From positions 1-64,000 of the forward strand of contig CAYJNQ010000003.1 of the NCBI GenBank assembly GCA_964371725.1: a stretch of DNA of 64,000 bases, in the 5' to 3' direction. Position 1 is the stretch's first letter; every line of letters starts with the position of its first letter. The notes beneath the pieces are model-generated. The model did not search any database. It saw nothing but the letters and a program-made list of their open reading frames with translations, and was not told the DNA's origin. Positions 60,551 through 64,000 of the stretch are shown here, in pieces. The position numbers and the translations under genes are program-made. The DNA comes from JAAYCI01 sp964371725 (GTDB lineage: Bacteria > Bacillota > Clostridia > Oscillospirales > Ruminococcaceae).

Positions 60551-61414
60551 CTACTCACTGTTTTTTTGGAAATAAACGCGGAGGTTGTCCAGCTGTGTTT
60601 TCACAGAGGCATCCAGGCGCCCGGAGGGGGTTTCGATTTGAATGGTGTCTTCCTGCGCGGGAATGGCACTCACTTCAATGTGCTCATGCCCGTCGTAGAT
60701 ATCTTGTAACCTCTTGATAAGCCGGGTCATGTTTTGGGCCACTTCAATGCGAACCCACGGCATATTGCGAACGCCCTGCACGGTTTGCACCACCATGTCT
60801 GCCAAAATGGAATCGTCCTCTTGCACTTTATGGTTTAAAACGCGCGAGGCCACTTCCAAGGCCATCCAGCGTAGTTGTTCTTCCAACTCCACTTCAAAAC
60901 CGGCCAAATCGCCCTCAAGGTGTGCAATGGTTTTTTCAAGTGTGTCTATCTGCGTTTTCAGCAAATCTTGGCTTTCCTGAAGCCCTTGCGCATACCCCTC
61001 GGCCTTGGCCTGTTGCAAAAGAGCCGCAGCCTCTTTTTGTGCCGAGAGTTTTATCTGCTCCTTGTCGGCCATGGCCATTTGAAAAGCGCGCTCTTTGATT
61101 TGCTCGGCCTCGGCTTCGGCCGTTTCCAAAATCTCTTGCACAAGCACGTTTGTGTCCGGGGTGCCGGGCTCTTCTCCGGCGTTTGCATATTCCATCGCCA
61201 GCGCCTTGGCTTGCGCGCGCATCTGTTCTTGCTGTTTTTTGCGCGTCACTTCATAGGTGTCGGCAATGCAAATGTGCCGGTCTTCCTCGTCCTCGTGATA
61301 CAAAAGGTTGGTATGCGTGGGCAAAACCTTGCCGGGAAGATGATCGTCGATTTGCAAAACGTTCTCGGTGTAGTGCAGTGTATGGGCCAGAAACACACTA
61401 GGCAATGACCTCAT
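60551..61414 (-). CDS. fliH: flagellar assembly protein FliH
   Basis: FliH (287 aa) regulates FliI. A variable N-terminus (1-100) is followed by a long Ala/Glu/Gln-rich coiled coil (EAEAEQIKERAFQMAMADKE, SAQKEAAALLQQAKAEGYAQ) and the V-type-E-subunit-like C-terminal part with LRWMALEVASRVLNHKV. The ATG at 61414 overlaps the fliG stop by 17 bases; an alternative GTG lies 9 bases upstream. Confidence 0.9.
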   Translation of the reverse strand: MRSLPSVFLAHTLHYTENVLQIDDHLPGKVLPTHTNLLYHEDEEDRHICIADTYEVTRKKQQEQMRAQAKALAMEYANAGEEPGTPDTNVLVQEILETAEAEAEQIKERAFQMAMADKEQIKLSAQKEAAALLQQAKAEGYAQGLQESQDLLKTQIDTLEKTIAHLEGDLAGFEVELEEQLRWMALEVASRVLNHKVQEDDSILADMVVQTVQGVRNMPWVRIEVAQNMTRLIKRLQDIYDGHEHIEVSAIPAQEDTIQIETPSGRLDASVKTQLDNLRVYFQKNSE

Positions 61415-62405
61415 CCTTTCCACCCTTAGAAATCACAAGCTCGCCTTCCTCTTCCAGGCGACGAATGGCATCCACAATCCGTTGCTGAGCCTCTTCTACG
61501 TCTTTCATGCGCACATTGTGTAGGTACTCAATGTCGGTGGCAATGGTTTCCTGCGAGCGTTTGGACATATTTTGGAAAATAACGCGAGACACATCGGGCG
61601 TGGTGGATTTTAAGGCCACCGTCAAATCCTTTGTATCGATTTCGCGCAAGAAACGCTGAATGGAAATGTCGTCGAGGTGGATGATGTCCTCGAACACGAA
61701 CATGAGCTTGCGGATGTTTTCGGCCAGTTCCGGGTCTTTAACATCCAATTCGTCGAAGATGTGTTTTTCTGTGCTGCGGTCGACCGTGTTCATGATTTCG
61801 GCCACATAGGGCACGCCGCCAAGCTCCATCAAATCCACCGACACAATGTTGCCGAATTTCTTCTCGAGTGTACTCTCTACGAGGTTGATAAAATCCGGGT
61901 TGGCCCTGTCTAGGTTGGCAATGCGCTCCACCACTTCGATGCTGATATCGGGCGGCAACTCGGCAAGCACTTGGCTGGCCTGTTCTGCCTTGGCATAGCT
62001 CAAAATCAACGAGATGGTTTGCGGATGCTCGTTTTGCAAAATAGAAAGCAGGTTTTTATAGTCGGCCTTGCGCACAAAATCGAAAGCCTTGGTGCGCAAA
62101 CCTTTGGAGACACGGTCCATGAGGTTTGCGGCCTGCTGGGCGCCGAAAGCCTTTTCCAAAACATCTCGGGCATAATCCACACCGCCCTCGGCGATGACTT
62201 TCTGCGTGACACAAAGCCCGTAGAAATCGTCGATGATGTTGTTGAGGTCATCCGGTGGCAAAGCCTCCATGCGGGCCACTTCCAGCGAAAGTTGCTCAAT
62301 TTCATCCTCGCGCAAATACTTGTACACCTCGGCGGCCTCGCTGGCGCCCAAAGTGACAATGATGGCAGCCGCGCGCGTTTTGTTCGAAATTTTTCCTGCG
62401 GCCAT
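61398..62405 (-). CDS. fliG: flagellar motor switch protein FliG
   Basis: FliG (335 aa) transmits torque from the stator to the C-ring. The N-terminal segment KTRAAAIIVTLGASEAAEVYK, the middle EHPQTISLILSYAKAEQASQVL and the C-terminal MFVFEDIIHLDDISIQRFLR-type motif (with charged residues for MotA contact) are typical. The ATG overlaps the TGA of fliF by one base. Confidence 0.96.
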   Translation of the reverse strand: MAAGKISNKTRAAAIIVTLGASEAAEVYKYLREDEIEQLSLEVARMEALPPDDLNNIIDDFYGLCVTQKVIAEGGVDYARDVLEKAFGAQQAANLMDRVSKGLRTKAFDFVRKADYKNLLSILQNEHPQTISLILSYAKAEQASQVLAELPPDISIEVVERIANLDRANPDFINLVESTLEKKFGNIVSVDLMELGGVPYVAEIMNTVDRSTEKHIFDELDVKDPELAENIRKLMFVFEDIIHLDDISIQRFLREIDTKDLTVALKSTTPDVSRVIFQNMSKRSQETIATDIEYLHNVRMKDVEEAQQRIVDAIRRLEEEGELVISKGGKDEVIA

Positions 62406-64000
62406 CAGCTTTCACCTCCTTCACGAAGCCAGCTGCGAAGCAAATTGGCCGTGATTTCTGGGTTGGAACGCGCAAACTCGCGTACCTCGTTTGTAATGGC
62501 ATTTTCGCTTTGTTCGGTCATGGCGGCATCCTTCAAAAGGCGCTTGCGCTCCTCAATCTCCTCTTGCACGCGCAAGGCTTCCTCTTCTTCCGCGGCAAGG
62601 GCTGCGGCCTCGGCTTCGGCGCGTTTCTTCTGTGCACGTCGGCGCAAAACGAGGATGAGAATGAGGACAATTACCATGAGGACAAGCACACCGGCGGCAA
62701 TGTAAACCGCTATAGCGGGCAGGCCGAAAATCAAGTTTTCGGTGGTTTCGTCATCCACAACGGCACCGTCTGCCATACCTTGCACATTCACATTGGCTAT
62801 GGGAATGCTCGTGGCAGTCGCAATGAGCTCTTGCAAGCTGGCCTCGGTTTCATTGTCCAAGGTGCCGCGCACCATCACGCCGATGGAGGCCTCCTCCAAG
62901 GTGGCGCCGTCTTTTTCAATTTGTTGCTTGATATAACTTACAAGGTATTCTCGGTTGCTGTAATAATCCACGGCATCCAACTCGCCATCGCCGTTCAAAT
63001 CGGCATAGGTGGGGATGTCGGTGTTGTCGGTTTCGCCCACAACGCCCTCGGCATATTGGCCGGTGCCCATGAGGGCCTGTTCCTCTTGACTGTTCATCAC
63101 GCCGGCCTCGGTGCCCTCCAGCGGGATGTACTCCATGCTCTCGGTAATCATCGCATCCCAATCAAGCGTTGCGGTAACCGAAATGCGGTAGTCGTCTGCA
63201 TTTGGGTAGGGCAAAGACAGAATGTTGGCGGTTTTGTCGTGCAAACGTTGCTCCACCTCTGCTTCAAAATTCTGCCGCTCCAAAAAGTCTTCCGTTTCGG
63301 CCATTGCTTCATCATAGCCTTCGCCCGCGGCGGCCAAGGTGTTGCCATCATTGTCGATTACCGAAACCTGGGTGGGATCGATGCCGGCGGCAGGGCCCAC
63401 AAGGTGGCGGATGCCGGACACTTGGCTTGAAGTGAGCACGCGCCCTTCTTCCATTTCCACTTTAACCGAGGCGGTGTTGGGGCTGTTTGCGGCGTCCCAC
63501 ACACGGCTTGAATCCTCACTGATATTTAAAGTGACATAGGCATTGTCGACACCCTCATAGGTTTTGATGATGTCTTGCAGGCGGTTTTGCATCTGCTGAA
63601 CGAGGTATTGTTGCTGCTCAAAATCGGTTGTGGTAAGGCCGTTGGCCTGCCCAAAAATATCGTAATCTAAGGTGGAGGAGGGAATGCCCACGGTGGCAAG
63701 CTGTGCCATGGCGGCGTTCTCTTGGTTTGCGGGCACTTCAAGCTCGCCTGCCTCGTTCAAAGAGCCCGGGATGCCGCCCTCTTGTAAAGCGGCAAGGCCT
63801 TGCACCGCCTCTTCTTGCGGCAAACCCGGATAGAGCACCACCGGCTGTGCCGCACGTGCATTGAGAAACACAACAAGACCCACAGCCAAAACGAGGGCCA
63901 CAAGTGCAAGAATGATGAGCAAGCGTTTGCGCGCAGGCTCCATATTTTTAAAAGCCTCAATCACTTTGGCAAAGGCTTGTCGAATCTGATTTCCAACGGT
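62405..64000 (-). CDS. fliF: flagellar MS-ring protein FliF (5' end missing)
   Basis: FliF builds the MS-ring. Two membrane helices are seen: one near the visible N-terminus (RLLIILALVALVLAVGLVVF) and one near residues 430-455 (AVYIAAGVLVLMVIVLILIL); the ring-building domains lie between, with VVLYPGLPQEEA and TYEGVDNAYVTLNIS. The frame runs open to the window edge (the last visible upstream residues read TVGNQIRQAFAKV), so the start is outside. The GTG at 63964 is probably not the real start. A DLNGDGELDAVDYY-like Asp-rich segment interrupts the middle domain. Confidence 0.95.
   Translation of the reverse strand, partial: TVGNQIRQAFAKVIEAFKNMEPARKRLLIILALVALVLAVGLVVFLNARAAQPVVLYPGLPQEEAVQGLAALQEGGIPGSLNEAGELEVPANQENAAMAQLATVGIPSSTLDYDIFGQANGLTTTDFEQQQYLVQQMQNRLQDIIKTYEGVDNAYVTLNISEDSSRVWDAANSPNTASVKVEMEEGRVLTSSQVSGIRHLVGPAAGIDPTQVSVIDNDGNTLAAAGEGYDEAMAETEDFLERQNFEAEVEQRLHDKTANILSLPYPNADDYRISVTATLDWDAMITESMEYIPLEGTEAGVMNSQEEQALMGTGQYAEGVVGETDNTDIPTYADLNGDGELDAVDYYSNREYLVSYIKQQIEKDGATLEEASIGVMVRGTLDNETEASLQELIATATSIPIANVNVQGMADGAVVDDETTENLIFGLPAIAVYIAAGVLVLMVIVLILILVLRRRAQKKRAEAEAAALAAEEEEALRVQEEIEERKRLLKDAAMTEQSENAITNEVREFARSNPEITANLLRSWLREGGES

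Noticed and set aside
62510..63430. 306-codon plus-strand frame opposite fliF
   Set aside because: Shadow of fliF; no ribosome site, composition biased to His/Gly, no recognisable domain.

Overview
The window comes from a flagellated Clostridia-type bacterium (Bacillota), perhaps near Oscillospirales. That placement is an inference from gene order and protein families: S10-spc-alpha ribosomal genes with secY-adk-map-KOW-infA-rpmJ inside them, a FliY-type motor switch with CheC and CheD, FlbD, a sigma-D-type sigma factor, and an XpaC/TelA pair. Purine-rich Shine-Dalgarno sites are strong almost everywhere and TTG starts are common. I saw no rRNA, tRNA, CRISPR array, insertion sequence or phage gene.

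Layout. (1) 87-15891, plus strand: one long S10-spc-alpha cluster from rpsJ to rplQ (26 ribosomal protein genes plus secY, adk, map, a KOW gene, infA and rpoA), closed by a bidirectional terminator. L16 and L30 carry unusual tails. (2) 15939-25117, minus strand: a two-gene ABC exporter, a small HExxH/CxxC protein, gpsA, telA and xpaC, a TcdA-like E1 enzyme, and a GH13-fold protein that has lost every catalytic residue. (3) 25017-27860, minus: a class A penicillin-binding protein with a long charged cytoplasmic tail. (4) 28115-32340, plus: a compact FkbH / acyl carrier protein / MaoC / SDR / GNAT-like operon with its own good promoter, which looks like a pathway for making an unusual acyl group and transferring it. 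(5) 32627-36922, minus: argC-argJ-argB-argD, led by a short type-2-like ArgC and preceded by a promoter overlapping several ARG-box-like sites. (6) 37033-64000, minus: a UPF0316 protein, a FapA-like DUF342 protein, cheD, cheC and a flagellar/chemotaxis operon transcribed from the right edge (fliF, incomplete) through fliGHIJK, flgD, flgE, flbD, motAB, fliM, fliY, cheY, fliOPQR, flhB, flhA, sigD and two rod genes.

How it fits together. Region 1 supplies the ribosome, the Sec channel and RNA polymerase alpha. Region 5 is the cyclic acetyl-ornithine branch of arginine synthesis. Region 6 holds most of the flagellar export gate, ATPase, C-ring, stator and hook, but fliL, flhF, flhG, cheA, cheW and cheB are missing from their usual places. 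Region 4 could serve cell-surface or flagellin glycan decoration; this is inferred only from its enzyme set and the nearby flagellar locus.

Most worth following up: the catalytically empty GH13 protein, the FkbH cassette, two mutually exclusive hairpins between flgE and flbD, the HExxH/CxxC protein, and the extended L16 and L30.
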